Source: Morella rubra (Eukaryota; Streptophyta; Magnoliopsida; Fagales; Myricaceae). From it: a DNA stretch of 64,000 nt. The position numbers and the translations under genes were made by a program. Location of the stretch: contig CM025851.1 of the NCBI GenBank assembly GCA_003952965.2, positions 24,689,357 through 24,753,356 of the forward strand. The letters run 5' to 3'. Positions 12,592-23,960 of the stretch are shown here, piece by piece; within the stretch, counting starts at the first letter, position 1; every line of letters starts with the position of its first letter. Under the pieces are notes generated by a model. The model ran no database searches and was not told where the DNA came from. It saw only the letters and a list, made by a program, of their open reading frames with translations.

Positions 12592-14420
12592 CCAGTTGAA
12601 TTAAAGCTAAGTGCTTCACATTATAACTTTCGGAGTTAATTAATTAATGTGTGCGCAAAAAATGAATTATTGTGAAAATTATTTTACTCTTTTCTCTTGG
12701 CCAAATTCACGACATAATTTAATTAATTTTACTAGGCACAGGTAGACGATTAATTATTGGGGCTCAGAAAGAAATGTTTGTCTCCCAATGATCATGAAAC
12801 GTAATTAGCGGTAGAAAATGTTTAAATAATTAATGAGATCAATTAGTGTATATGTACGTTTTAATTACCAAAGAAAATTTGAAAAGCTACACTAATTGTT
12901 TACTAATTAAGTGGATAATTAAGTAGATGGAAATCAAGCAAATAGTTGACTCTACATCTCTTTCTCCCTTGATCTTCTCTCGACGTCACTTGTGGAAATG
13001 AATTACAAATATTTCTTAAATTATCTTTTGGGCATTGCACGAGTCTAGTTTTACTTTGAATCGTGTGCCACGGATCCTGAAATTCAGGCGTACGTTAATT
13101 AATAACCAAAGAATTGCAGAGTGTTTGATTAATTAAGGACTTCTCTCTTTCCTTATGGCATGGATATTATATATATTGTAGGCATATCCATTGTTTTGCA
13201 CATTTTCTTGAGAAATGATCCCAAATTGAGAAAAAAAAAAAAAAAGAAAAGAAAGGACGACGTCCCTTGCAACACACGGGTCAAAGCAATGGGATTTATG
13301 CCTACAAAATGATCCCTGCAACTTGAGAAAGAGATCTAGCTGTTGGGAAAAGCAACATGAAAATCAAAGAAAAGGAACACCAAGAATTTACGTGGTTCGG
13401 CCCCTAATTCGGCCTACGTCCACCCCAGAGCAATTTTATTAAGAACGCATGAGAAAATCACTCTCTCCGCCCAATACAATAGCTACACCACACTCTTTCT
13501 CTTTCTCTCTCTCTCTGCCCAATGCTCACGTGTATTTTCTCCTATAACATAAGTCACTGTTTATAGAAAAAGATATAAAGAGAAACCTTAAGAGAAAACC
13601 CTAAACTTGGAGTGAGGAGCAAGTAAACTTCTACTCAAAGTCTACTTCTATTCCAAGTCTATCTTATGGGTGTGGACCCCAACACTAGGGACGTACGGTG
13701 CACCACAAGGGTCAAAGCATTAATATTAAGAGATCTGATATCCCAAATTGGCTAGGCTTTTTTTTTTTTTTTTTCTCCACGTGTTCTAAATTGTGTGAGG
13801 TTCATTTTTCTTTAGTTTCCAGTACTTACTCCAACAGGATATCAATAGATATTAGTTTATTTGATCTGGGCACACCACACTATTGGCACTAGAACAGTGC
13901 TTGATAATTGTACATGCACCTTTTTTTACTCCAAATTAATCATGGATATATGAATAATGTTATATGAGAAATGCTCTTTCTAAACTACAAATTTCCAAAT
14001 TAGGGTAAGATTTACGCCCTGTATAACTAGGGAGAATGGAAAAAGAAGCGGAAGATATATATGTATATATTATATAATGCCTATTCTTTATCAAGTAATG
14101 TACTCTCTTATTTCCCACAATTGTTTTGGGTAATTAATTTGTAGCTGTACTAATAAGAAAATGTACAGATCGAAATGGGCATATATCAGCCCTACAATAT
14201 ATGAAGATATGAATTTTGGTTTTAGCAGCAGTGTACCACTACTTTTGTTTTTGCTTCCTTAATGGAATTAACTTTTTCGAGCCGGTTTTGGATGAATAAT
14301 TACTTATAGCTTTCATAAATTTACTGCGGAATTGTAAAAGGCTGGCCTAATTAAATTATTTGCCATGAAAAATGCAAGAACTTCTTTAGATTCTGTTGCC
14401 TGCACTTCCAAAGCTGAACA
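12592..14420. other. intergenic, no gene seen outside the solo LTR
   Basis: AT-rich spacer upstream of the intact glycosyltransferase gene. Apart from the LTR-like insert at 13341-13684 and homopolymer runs at about 13231 and 13759, I see no coding or RNA gene. Confidence 0.4.
13341..13684. mobile_element. solo-LTR-like element
   Basis: The 344-bp sequence begins TGTTGGG and ends CCCCAACA, the inverted TG...CA ends typical of LTRs. It is flanked by CTAGC (13336-13340) and CTAGG (13685-13689), a 5-bp target duplication with one mismatch. It contains TTTACGTGGTTCGGCC, a word that recurs in plant retroelement LTRs, and a CT microsatellite near 13495-13520. No internal domain or second LTR is present. 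Confidence 0.7.
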
Positions 14421-14479
14421 TACACGCGTTGAAGCACTTTATATATATTAATAACTCACTCCTCACGAAATATTATGCA

Positions 14480-14487
14480 TATATAAG
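14480..14487 (+). promoter_or_regulatory. candidate TATA box of the intact DUF604 gene
   Basis: TATATAAG lies 238 bp upstream of the chosen ATG. A second TATATATA is at 14440-14447. Position and sequence suit a plant core promoter. The transcription start is not known. Confidence 0.35.
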
Positions 14488-14724
14488 CTCTGTCACATTG
14501 TCTATCAAGACTTGCTAACATTTTGGACAGTAAGCATTAATTAAAAAAGGAGCAATATCACATGTATTAGCAATCTTGAACAATAATCAAGGTCTTAAAA
14601 AGCTCGAGATCCTAAAATTCTTTGCAAACTTCAATAGAAAGCTTTCTTTACTTTTGAACTTTTAGTCATCTTTAGTTAACCCTCATGCATTTGATTGAGC
14701 AATACCTCTCAGCCATCCTTCGCA

Positions 14725-16549
14725 ATGTCTTCTTCAAATTCTATGAACTCGAGCACCATTCAACAAAATCTCAGCCTTCTATCCCTTGGAACCCTATGCA
14801 AGTCTCTAGCTATTTCAGGTATTGTCCTGTTTTTGTTCTACACCTTGTTGTTTAAGGCTCCCCATTACCAACCTTCCGATCTCTTGTCAACCATTAAGCA
14901 GAAATGGCCAACTTCAAGTCCCATCAGCATTAATCCAGCTCCTACAAATATTAGCCACATTGTGTTCAGCATAGCTGGTTCCATGAACACATGGAAGTAC
15001 AAGAAGCCATACAACGAAGCATGGTGGCGTCCGAACATGACCAGGGGATATCTTTTCCTAGATAGAGCTCCCACGCAGGAATTCCAACCTTGGCCTTCAA
15101 CTTCTCCTCCTTTTCGTGTCAATGAAGATCTCAATATACTGAGAATATACCCAAGATTGGTGCCGTCAGTTCAGGTCCAGGTCCGAATGTTACGTAGAAT
15201 AATGGAAACATTTAAACTTGGAGATAAAGATGTGAGATGGTACGTGATGGCAGACGATGATACTGTCCTGTTCGTCGATAACTTAGTTGAGGTTTTAGCA
15301 AAGTACAACCACTCTAAATTCTACTATATTGGATCGAGTTCAGAGTTTATTCCGTCGAATGGTGGTCTCTCGTTTGAAATGGCATTTGGTGGAGCCGGGT
15401 TTGCTTTGAGTTACCCTCTAGTGGAAGTATTGGCAACCCAGTTAGACGATTGTATTGAGAGATATGTCCACGTGGATTTTAGCGATTTTATGTTACATTT
15501 ATGTTTGGCTGATTTGGGAGTTTCTCTAACTCACGAAAAAGGATTTCACCAGGTAATATTTATTTGTTGTTTATCGGATTAATTATAAGCATATAATATT
15601 GCATCAGTACTTGCTTTCTTTTTAATGAAAAATGAGCATTAATTTTCAAATAGTACTCCGTGGAATTTCATTCTGTGGCAGATTTAAAATTCATATAATA
15701 AATAAATGATCCCTGGGCAATTAATTGAACAAATACTCTTGAGGTTTTCCATCACGAACTAATTAGCACTATTGATATATATTCGTGACTGCAGATTGAT
15801 CTACGCAGTGACATATCAGGTTTTCTATCAGCTCACCCCCCGTCTCCTTTCCTTTCACTCCACCACATTGACACCATAGACCCGATCTTCCCCTCCATGA
15901 ACCGTTTTGAATCCATAAACCACCTCATGAAGGCAGCAAAAGTAGACCAATCGCGTCTTCTTCAACAAACCATATGCCACTACAGGCCAAGCAATTGGTC
16001 TTTCTCAATTTCATGGGGCTACTCGGTTAATGTATACGAGAACATATTCCCTCAAAGCCTTTTAAGGAGACCTCTTGAGACATTCAGGCCATGGTGGGGA
16101 AATGCAAGGCCATCCGTCTACATGTTCAACACCCGATGGACCTCCAACGATTCCTGTGAAGCTCCACATGTGTTTTTCCTTGATTCTGTAGAGCATTATA
16201 CGCAAGGGGACCAAATTGTTACAACGTATTTTAGAGCATCTCCTCGTGGTTTGCCAGGTTGTTCATTGACCGGTAATCATTCCGCGGATGCAATCACCAA
16301 AATTCAGGTTTTTTCACCAGCAAGAATGCGCATGGAAGTGAGTCCTTTACTTTTCACCCTACACTGCTATGAATTGTTCAACGTATATACATTTGTTAGT
16401 TGTTTACAAGTGGAGAGATTTCTTGCACCTTTTTTTTTTTTGTTTCACAGGCCAGGGGAAGAGACTGCTGTGACATTGTATCCACCGCTAACACGAGTGT
16501 CGCCGAAGTCAAATATAGGACTTGCATGAAGGATGAAGTGATTGCCTAA
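14725..16549 (+). CDS. DUF604 Fringe-like glycosyltransferase (GT31-type), intact
   Basis: Exons at 14725-15552, 15795-16337 and 16451-16549 join in phase 0, with GT-AG introns, to give 489 residues and stop TAA 16547-16549. The ATG at 14725 is the first in frame; a second Met follows six codons on. An uncharged stretch near residues 29-45 (SLAISGIVLFLFYTLLF) is a type II signal anchor, fitting the Golgi. Next come SHIVFSIAGS, a WW/NMTRGYLFLD segment and the metal/nucleotide-sugar motif MADDDT (residues about 175-180), then FGGAGFALSYPL. Exon 3 ends with RDCCDI and MKDEVIA, typical of the family C-terminus. Reading exon 2 straight through the second intron gives a false end, so splicing decides the C-terminus. 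The acceptor sugar is unknown for most members. It is a tandem paralogue of the dead copy at 5-2268. Confidence 0.88.
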
Positions 16550-17215
16550 GTCTAACATCAAATGGGCTTTTTGTAGTTTCCTTTTCCTTTTCTTTTTTTT
16601 GGTTGCACGTAGGTGCGCGTACTATATGTATAATATATGTTGATGCTTAGCAATCTTCCATGAAATGATCAATAATAGTGCTGTTCGGAAGAAAATCGAC
16701 GCAAGCATGAAATTCCTATATGGACATTAAATGTGTTTCATCATAGACGGGGATTTGATATTGTTGAACCTGACTATGCATACTACAAGATTAATGTTAA
16801 TGATGCCAAAAATCACCAATAGCCGGAGCCGATCAGACCTGAAAAGGAACAAGGAGAGGGGGGCATCGAATGTGGAGACTCTGATGCCTAAGTTAGATAT
16901 CAAGGAGAGAGTTGAGCATTAGAGAAGCAATTAAGCTTGAGAAAATATGAAGGGGAGTACGTGGCTATTTATATGGAGGGTGAGTCCCAAAGGGAGTTTT
17001 AATAATGTGAGCTTTATGACTCCTTGAATAGTTAAGCGGGAAAGCATGGAGGGACAAATTCTCATGTGCACAGGCTGGGGGCCTTGGGCGGGACTACAGT
17101 TGGACCGGTGTATTTCTGATAGGCTGGGCCGGCCATATTATGGCCCATCAGTAGTCCACTTTTAAACCAAATTAAGCCAGCCGGGGTTTTACTGTTATAA
17201 ATGTTTGGTGCTGTC
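16550..17215. other. spacer downstream of the glycosyltransferase gene
   Basis: I see no gene. The first 130 bp are the 3' flank of the glycosyltransferase gene. From about 16900 the base composition becomes less AT-rich and leads into the repeat tract at 17220. It may be part of an unclassified transposable element. Confidence 0.3.
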
Positions 17216-17219
17216 GAAC

Positions 17220-17500
17220 TAGACTAGCCATCTGGTGTGGAGGTGCCCTTGGCACACTGGAGTTAGACCAGTTTGTTGATGTAGAAGTGCCCGTGACAAA
17301 GCGATTGAGACCGCTTTGTTAGTGTATGGGTGCCTTTGGCACTGTGTAGTCAGACCAGTTCTCTGGTGTGCAGGTGCCCTTGGCACTGTCACTTCATGGT
17401 GCTCTCGGCACTGTAACATTAGTGGTGCTCTCGGCATGTAACATCAGGGGTAACATCAGGGGAGATCTCGGCACTGTAATATTAGTGGTGCTCTCGACAC
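17220..17500. repeat. minisatellite built on GTGCTCTCGGCACTGTAACA
   Basis: Two related direct-repeat families follow one another. The first has units of about 60 bp with GACCAGTT and GGTGCCCTTGGCACTG-type words (17222-17395). The second has units of about 28 bp with GGTGCTCTCGGCACTGTAAC (17396-17500). The words GTGCC...GGCAC are themselves small palindromes. Open frames on the - strand here are repeat artefacts. Confidence 0.75.
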
Positions 17501-17530
17501 TTTAAAGAGAACAATTGGCCCTCTCGTTGT

Positions 17531-17600
17531 CTTTGACACCCCAGAGCAGTCCGAGTTCCTGAACCTCAAGGTCATCTTTGACACCCCAGAGCAGTCCGAG
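17531..17600. repeat. tandem duplication, 45-bp period
   Basis: CTTTGACACCCCAGAGCAGT followed by CCGAG occurs at 17531 and again at 17576. It is a direct continuation of the repeat-rich tract to its left. Confidence 0.75.
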
Positions 17601-17961
17601 CTCTTGGAGAGCCCGGGAGCCCAATTTCCCAAGGATTCCCTCAGCAATGCTGAAGAGAAGACCTTCCGCCATTTTTTGGTGCTGAGCTAAGGAAAGCTAA
17701 AAGCCTGTGTTGAAGTAGTTGAGAGGGGCAGAAGGAAGAGAGATGTTTGCTGTGTGAAGACCCTCCAATTGAAATATAAAATTAATTAAGATTGAAGACC
17801 GTCCAATTTCCATCACATGCCACGACTAATTAAGAAAAAGAAAGACCAACGGTTCTCCATTTAAGATTACGTCCGCAGTTTTCTCCATTTTATTACGTGT
17901 TGAATATGCACTTCTGGGCAGTGGACATACACAGCTCAGGAGCGGACGCGTATGTGAGTGG

Positions 17962-18346
17962 AGGAGCCTAAACTTAATTTGTTGGATTGCTCTTTCCTTA
18001 TTTAATGTGGCCAAAGGTGCTGGTACCTTATTAATGCTTCTGTTTAGTCGAAGAAAGCAAAGTGGAACTTCTAAGGCGGTTACACTTAGAGAAAAGGAAT
18101 TGGACCGTACAAGTAGCAAAGAATTTCGTATAAATTGACAAAATCAAGTACTTAATCATGATTTTACAAGGTATTTCATCCGTTTCTTCATGTTTTTTTG
18201 TGGCTATTATTTATAAGCCCCTCCCACTTCATATGCAATTGCCTAAAATATCTTCTTGCTTTTGTGATATATATGATTGGAAGAGTCTAAACTTCATTTG
18301 TTGAATTGCTCCCAACTTGTTGAACGCAGCCAAAGGTGCTGGACCG
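17962..18346. repeat. imperfect direct duplication about 325 bp apart
   Basis: The stretch near 17962-18022 (AAACTTAATTTGTTGGATTG, CCAAAGGTGCTGG) is repeated imperfectly near 18285-18342 (AAACTTCATTTGTTGAATTG, CCAAAGGTGCTGG). Function unknown. Confidence 0.6.
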
Positions 18347-18349
18347 TCA

Positions 18350-19159
18350 CCACATGAGTCAACTTCTATTTGCTGATTAGCTCTGCTTTTTCATCTTTTC
18401 CAGCCTATCAAACTTGACTAATTCCTAACCACATAACATGAAAACATGTCGGGTAGACAGTGAGCTTCTCTCATCCTCCTCATTGGATTCGGATTCTGCT
18501 ACTTAAAGCCGCTTTTTTTTTTTCTATCAAATAACACTTCAAGGTGCGGTACACCGCTAGTCAGGATCATAAGTTACCATTCGGCAGACTGAAATCTACT
18601 AGGGAAAGCTCATATCAAGGGATGACAAAAAGAATAGAAGAAGCATCTTGCCGCCCCAGGCCATGCTGGGTTAGATTTGACGATCAAATCAAAGCCTAAT
18701 TCCCGTTTGGGCCTTGATTCCCTGGAACACAACATGCTTCTCATTAGCGTTTCTGATCATGTATTTTATTTTCAGGTTCCATTTATCTTATTATCCTTTG
18801 TTTCTCTAATGTACTTCTTTACCTTTTAATGTTCAGCCTTGTTTTTTCCTCAGCGATACACATTAGGAACAAATATGTTATAAAACAGAGATAGAAAACC
18901 CCTACAAAATTGCTAGCATTGTCATAAACAACAAATGAAATGCAAAAAAAAAAAAATGATATAAACAACAAAAACCAAAACAGAGTCATAGGAGGATCAA
19001 AGCCCTCGACTCTTCTGGAGGCAGCCTAATTAGGAAGTTGATACACTACATTATTGTCACCTTCTGATTCGTTCTACTTAACAGATCCCTTATTCTATCA
19101 TGAAGATGCCATTCGACTCTAGAGGGAAATGATCGCAATCTCCAATATCCTCTGCTTCA
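18350..19159. other. spacer, no gene seen
   Basis: No credible gene, RNA or complete element is recognised between the duplicated block and the run of N. Homopolymers occur near 18514 and 18943. Confidence 0.35.
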
Positions 19160-19263
19160 NNNNNNNNNNNNNNNNNNNNNNNNNNNNNNNNNNNNNNNNN
19201 NNNNNNNNNNNNNNNNNNNNNNNNNNNNNNNNNNNNNNNNNNNNNNNNNNNNNNNNNNNNNNN
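19160..19263. other. assembly gap (Ns)
   Basis: 104 unknown bases. The gap lies exactly at the visible outer edge of the left palindrome arm, so the true left boundary of the rearranged CACTA element cannot be seen. Confidence 1.
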
Positions 19264-20936
19264 TGAATGTGAAAATTTGCGGTGGTTTTGCTTTCGAAAC
19301 ATATCACTTGTTGTCAGCTTCAACAACGTCAATATCATAGGTTTGAAGAGTCTGACTTGTCACATCTTCGATCAACATTTAGGATGCCTATTGGCATATA
19401 CGCGAAGATCGTTTTGCAAGCCATGGCTTTGTTTCTTTCTTTGATCTCATTGCCATGTTTCCTTTAAGAAAATTTGTTCTAAAACACTTACGCGATAGAG
19501 GACTTAAGATCGACTTGAGGCTCAAATCCCTATAATATTGTGTCAAATTGAAAGGATATTTCCGCCTGCATTATTTACTGTTATGGTGCACTTGGTATTA
19601 CATCTAGTTGCAGAATGTAACATAGGTGTACCAATCCAACTTCAGTGGATGTATCCTATTGAAAGGCAATATTAATTATAGAGATATGTCACATCACGTT
19701 TCTTTGCACGTGTTTTATTTAATAAAGTCTAATATTGTTGATGTAGGTGCATGCACCGTTTCAAATCTTATGTTCACAATACGGCCGCACCTGAAGGCTC
19801 TACTGCTGAAGGATATATAGCAGATAAATGCTTAACATTTTGTTCAAGATATTTAGAATCAGTCCCAACGATCTTTAATAGATCACCAAGAAATGTAGAC
19901 GATACTATGAGAGGAATATCATTTATTCGTCTTGATATGAAAACATGCATGCAAGCTCATCGATATATCCTTTTAATTGCGATGAGTTAATTCAAATTTG
20001 CACGTAAGTGATGTTAGACTTTTAACTATTTCATTGAGCATGTTTTTATCGATGAATGAAATTAATTTCTTAGTTGTATTGTCGATGTGTAAAATGCATA
20101 AGGAGCGATTGAAGGCAAGAAACCGTAGTAGTCGACCAACAGATTATGTCATCGATAAGATGCATAGGGATGAATTTTGTGATTGGTTTCGAAACTATGT
20201 ATGTGTTACATTTAAAATGTTTTTATTGCTGATTACTTTCAAACTTATAATTAGTTTTAATCTTGAGTTGTTGTTCGAGGAAAATAGGTACAAAATATGG
20301 ACGAGACGATGAAGCGTCAACTTCCAAATAGAGTTCGAATGGCTTGCTAAGGTCCAAACCTGAAGCTAGATCATTTAGCCGATATGTATAATGGTGTGAA
20401 ATCGTACAAAAGACAATGAAATAGGCAGAACAACTCAAAATAGTGGAGTATGTGTGACTGTTGAAGGGGGCACCATATATTACGAGCGAATTATAAGTAT
20501 CATTGAGTTAAGCTATTTTGATGAAGAATGTTTTGTATTATTCAAATGTGATTGGGTTGACACAGCTATTGGTAGGGGATATAAAGTTGATGAGTTTGGA
20601 TTCGAACTTGTTAATTTTTCGCGTTTAGTGCATACTGGAGATCGATTAAGCGATGATCCATTCATTTTGGCACCATAAGCATCTCAAGTATACTATGTAT
20701 CAGATGAAAGACATCCAAATTGGGAAGTAGTTGTCAAGACCAAACCAAAAGATGTGTTTGATGTTGGTAATGATGACGACATAGATGACTATTGTGAAAA
20801 TGAACCTTACAATTTCAACATTGAGCAAATCCTCGAGAATGTACACGATGATTTGACATGGTTTAGAAATGAGGTGGAAGGAACAACACTAGATATACCT
20901 CAGGAATTTCCTATGGTATGTCAAATATCTCTCTGT
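19264..20936 (+). pseudogene. inverted CACTA transposase gene fragment (TNP2 end, DUF4218, DUF4216)
   Basis: This is a reverse-oriented and diverged copy of the 26535-24868 region. It has the end of the TNP2 part (19264-19560), DUF4218 pieces (19626-19990, with HNTAAPEGSTAEGYIA and PTIFNRSPRNVDDTM), the linker exon (20085-20205) and DUF4216 (20290-20936, with VTVEGGTIYY and VLFKCDWVDT). Stops and frameshifts occur throughout (for example a TAA in DUF4216 at about 20679). No functional product is expected. Confidence 0.8.
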
Positions 20937-21078
20937 TAATGTGAAATATTTTTTTTACATGCTCAAATTTACGATATATCGTTTTATTGATGTTTTGTTT
21001 AAGGAAATGTGTTTTGTATTGTTGAATTTTACATTGAAATCACTTTTATGCATGTTTAAATATTGTATAGGTACAATG

Positions 21079-21870
21079 ACGAAGGAAGAGATTCAGGACT
21101 ATATCTTCTTCATCACAGCCACTTGTGCCACCATCGCAAGAAGCAAACGGCATCACAAGAAGCAATGCCGTCACAGCCACCTGCGCATCCTTCAGAACAG
21201 GCTACGATGCCATCGTCCGACTATGATCAATCTTTGAACGATAACGAAATAATTGATATGTTCATAACCACAATAGAGATAATCTAAGTTTAATATGTTA
21301 CTCCAATTTTAGTTCACATGCTAAATTGTGCAGGTATACTGAACGGTCCAAAGTGCTTGACAGCACGTGGAGACCGGACGTCTGGGAATATAAAGGAAAG
21401 ACGATTTTTGATTTTTTTTTTTCCCCAGTACAATTCAATGGCAAATGCGGCAGCCATTGGGGTTAATTGCAAGCGGGGAATATTAAATAAACAAATTCAC
21501 TAGTTGTGTCTCGCCGCATGTTGCTAAATCAAAAATCCCCCTAGATGCGGCGGATTGGCATACAAAGTCCATTGTCAAATAAAAGAGGGACTGTTGGAGC
21601 TCATGACTTGGTATAATTTGGTTATTTGTCATAATTGTTATTCAACTATATGAATTTAATAATTGACTCGCCTAACTGTTTGGGTATATTTTGTAGAAAC
21701 GGTTTACAATCCTCGAGGCTCCATTGGGGGATATTGTCAATAGCTGGTTCCTCAAAGATTTAGGATAGAAATTGAGGAACTACAAGTGTAGTTTAAAGCA
21801 AAATTTTTTTGATGAGGCCTTTATGCCTCAATATGTGAAAAATAATGCTCCAACAGACGTTAATTTGGAG
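21079..21870 (+). pseudogene. inverted CACTA TNPA-like gene fragment
   Basis: Corresponds to 24712-23961 in reverse orientation. The first exon (Ser/Pro/Gln-rich, SQPPAHPSEQATMPSS) is frameshifted near 21085 and 21160. The second exon around 21330-21600 is heavily altered and interrupted by T-runs. The third exon, 21694-21870, is cut at the junction with the RNase H fragment. Confidence 0.7.
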
Positions 21871-22340
21871 TTTGGGATCATTTTACGGTGATAGCTGCTA
21901 TTGCAAGGGATTATGAAGGTCACATCATAAGTACTAAGGTTCATATGTTGGATTCTGTTACTCCGCTAGAGGGTGAGGTGGAGGCTGCAAACCTAGGTGT
22001 GAAGTTGGCACATGAACATGGCTTTCAAAAAGTGATTCTGGAGGGAGATTTTGCGATTGTTATAAAGGCTATTAATAGTTGGCCACATACTGTGGATTGG
22101 AGTATTGCTTCTTCTGTTAAGGAAATTTATGAAGACTGTTGTCAATTGCTTAATTGGAAGTCAGTTCATGTCTCTAGAAATGTAAATAATTTAGTGCATC
22201 ACTTTATTCATTAGACCGCGGCTAAATCTCGCTTAATATGCAATTTCCGTAGCTGTGAACTTTTATTTGATCTTTCTTAGTTGTATACTGGTACTAATCC
22301 ACTCTAGTGGTTTGTATTGATTTTAATATGTTTGCAACTA
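21870..22340 (+). pseudogene. RNase H-like (RVT_3) fragment, left arm
   Basis: An open frame of about 110 codons starting at the CACTA junction reads through IARDYEG, PLEGEVEAANLGVKLA, VILEGDFAIVIKAI and HVSRNVNNLVHHFIH. The order (RD.G, E-A, EGD, R.N..H) is that of the RNase H-like domain found at the C-terminus of plant LINE-type polyproteins. It is truncated at the N-terminal side and lacks any reverse transcriptase part. Its 3' flank (to about 22340) has no poly(A) tail, and then the SDR promoter copy starts. Confidence 0.65.
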
Positions 22341-22344
22341 CTTA

Positions 22345-23017
22345 GCCTTTTTCGTTTTTAATACCCTTCTGTCACGTATGGAATGTGGAGACAAAAAATT
22401 AAAGTTACTGTCAACTCTTGTTACCTGATTGGAAAACAGAAAAGACAAATTTGGTGCGCAGACACGTGAACCTCACTTTAACCGCAAACTATATTTTAAA
22501 AATACTTTTTTTACTTTAAACATGATTTTTTTAAAAAAAAAACGTTTCAATAAATAATAGATTTTTTTTTTTTATCTAATCATTTATCTCAATTTTTATG
22601 AAAAATAACACAACAACCTATTAAAAACTCTTATCACAAATTTTTTTTATTTAAACATTCTTTTTTTATTCTCATATTCTTTAAGAGTTCTAATCATCAT
22701 TTTATAGACATTATATTCTCAACACTTAAAAAGCCATATCTCACGAACCAAACCAAACATGGTCTATGTCCAACTAGGCAAGATCTCAACTCCCTGATAT
22801 TTATTTTGCCCAGCCGTGTTTTGCCTACTACGAACATAATACTGGGGTTCTTTATAACGGCGATTGTAAGCTCCGGTGTTATAAAATTAGGAAAGAAAAT
22901 GGCGGGAACAGGGACCGGTAACAAAGGAAGAACAAGAGGAATCGGGTTCTCTCTCTCCGCCAAATATTATTTTTCTTCCTTATATTTTAAGCTCGATAGT
23001 ACGGCAAACACGGCTAG
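22345..23017 (+). pseudogene. captured SDR promoter and broken first exon (sense copy)
   Basis: This stretch parallels 33760-33090 of the SDR gene on the other strand. Shared landmarks are the GTCACGTATGGA and TTGACAGTAAC-type words near 22372-22412, the AACCAAACATGG MITE edge near 22752, GTTTTGCCTACTACGAACAT near 22816, and exon 1 starting ATGGCGGGAACAGGG near 22899. Within exon 1 the codons between NKGG and GGTRGIG of the SDR gene are deleted, removing part of the Rossmann fold. The copy ends shortly inside intron 1, where the inverted arm begins. Confidence 0.8.
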
Positions 23018-23480
23018 GGCAAAATAAATATCAGGGAGTTGAGATCTTGCCTAGTTGGACATAGACCATGTTTGGTTTGGTTCGTGAGATATGGCTTTTT
23101 AAGTGTTGAGAATATAATGTCTATAAAATGATGATTAGAACTCTTAAAGAATATGAGAATAAAAAAAGAATGTTTAAATAAAAAAAATTTGTGATAAGAG
23201 TTTTTAATAGGTTGTTGTGTTATTTTTCATAAAAATTGAGATAAATGATTAGATAAAAAAAAAAAATCTATTATTTATTGAAACGTTTTTTTTTTAAAAA
23301 AATCATGTTTAAAGTAAAAAAAGTATTTTTAAAATATAGTTTGCGGTTAAAGTGAGGTTCACGTGTCTGCGCACCAAATTTGTCTTTTCTGTTTTCCAAT
23401 CAGGTAACAAGAGTTGACAGTAACTTTAATTTTTTGTCTCCACATTCCATACGTGACAGAAGGGTATTAAAAACGAAAAA
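23018..23480 (-). repeat. second, inverted copy of the SDR promoter
   Basis: Reverse complement of 22811-22345 and nearly identical to it. It carries the same promoter segment (GGGAGTTGAGATCTTGCC, CATGTTTGGTTTGGTT) as the region upstream of the SDR gene at 33.3-33.75 kb, but without the exon. A transcript through 22345-23480 would fold with a short loop made of the exon fragment. Confidence 0.8.
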
Positions 23481-23960
23481 GGCTAAGTAGTTGCAAACAT
23501 ATTAAAATCAATACAAACCACTAGAGTGGATTAGTACCAGTATACAACTAAGAAAGATCAAATAAAAGTTCACAGCTACGGAAATTGCATATTAAGCGAG
23601 ATTTAGCCGCGGTCTAATGAATAAAGTGATGCACTAAATTATTTACATTTCTAGAGACATGAACTGACTTCCAATTAAGCAATTGACAACAGTCTTCATA
23701 AATTTCCTTCACAGAAGAAGCAATACTCCAATCCACAGTATGTGGCCAACTATTAATAGCCTTTATAACAATCGCAAAATCTCCCTCCAGAATCACTTTT
23801 TGAAAGCCATGTTCATGTGCCAACTTCACACCTAGGTTTGCAGCCTCCACCTCACCCTCTAGCGGAGTAACAGAATCCAACATATGAACCTTAGTACTTA
23901 TGATGTGACCTTCATAATCCCTTGCAATAGCAGCTATCACCGTAAAATGATCCCAAACTC
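23481..23960 (-). pseudogene. RNase H-like (RVT_3) fragment, right arm
   Basis: Inverted copy of 21870-22340. The open frame at 23614-23940 encodes the same 108 residues as the left copy, so the two differ by silent or no changes. It joins CACTA sequence at 23960 at the position equivalent to about 5335 of CACTA 1. Confidence 0.7.

Noticed and set aside
16731-16922. 63-codon open frame downstream of the glycosyltransferase gene
   Set aside because: No recognisable motif, hydrophilic random composition, no splice or promoter context.
19090-19338. Open frame spanning the N gap
   Set aside because: Its length depends on unknown bases; flanking residues match nothing.
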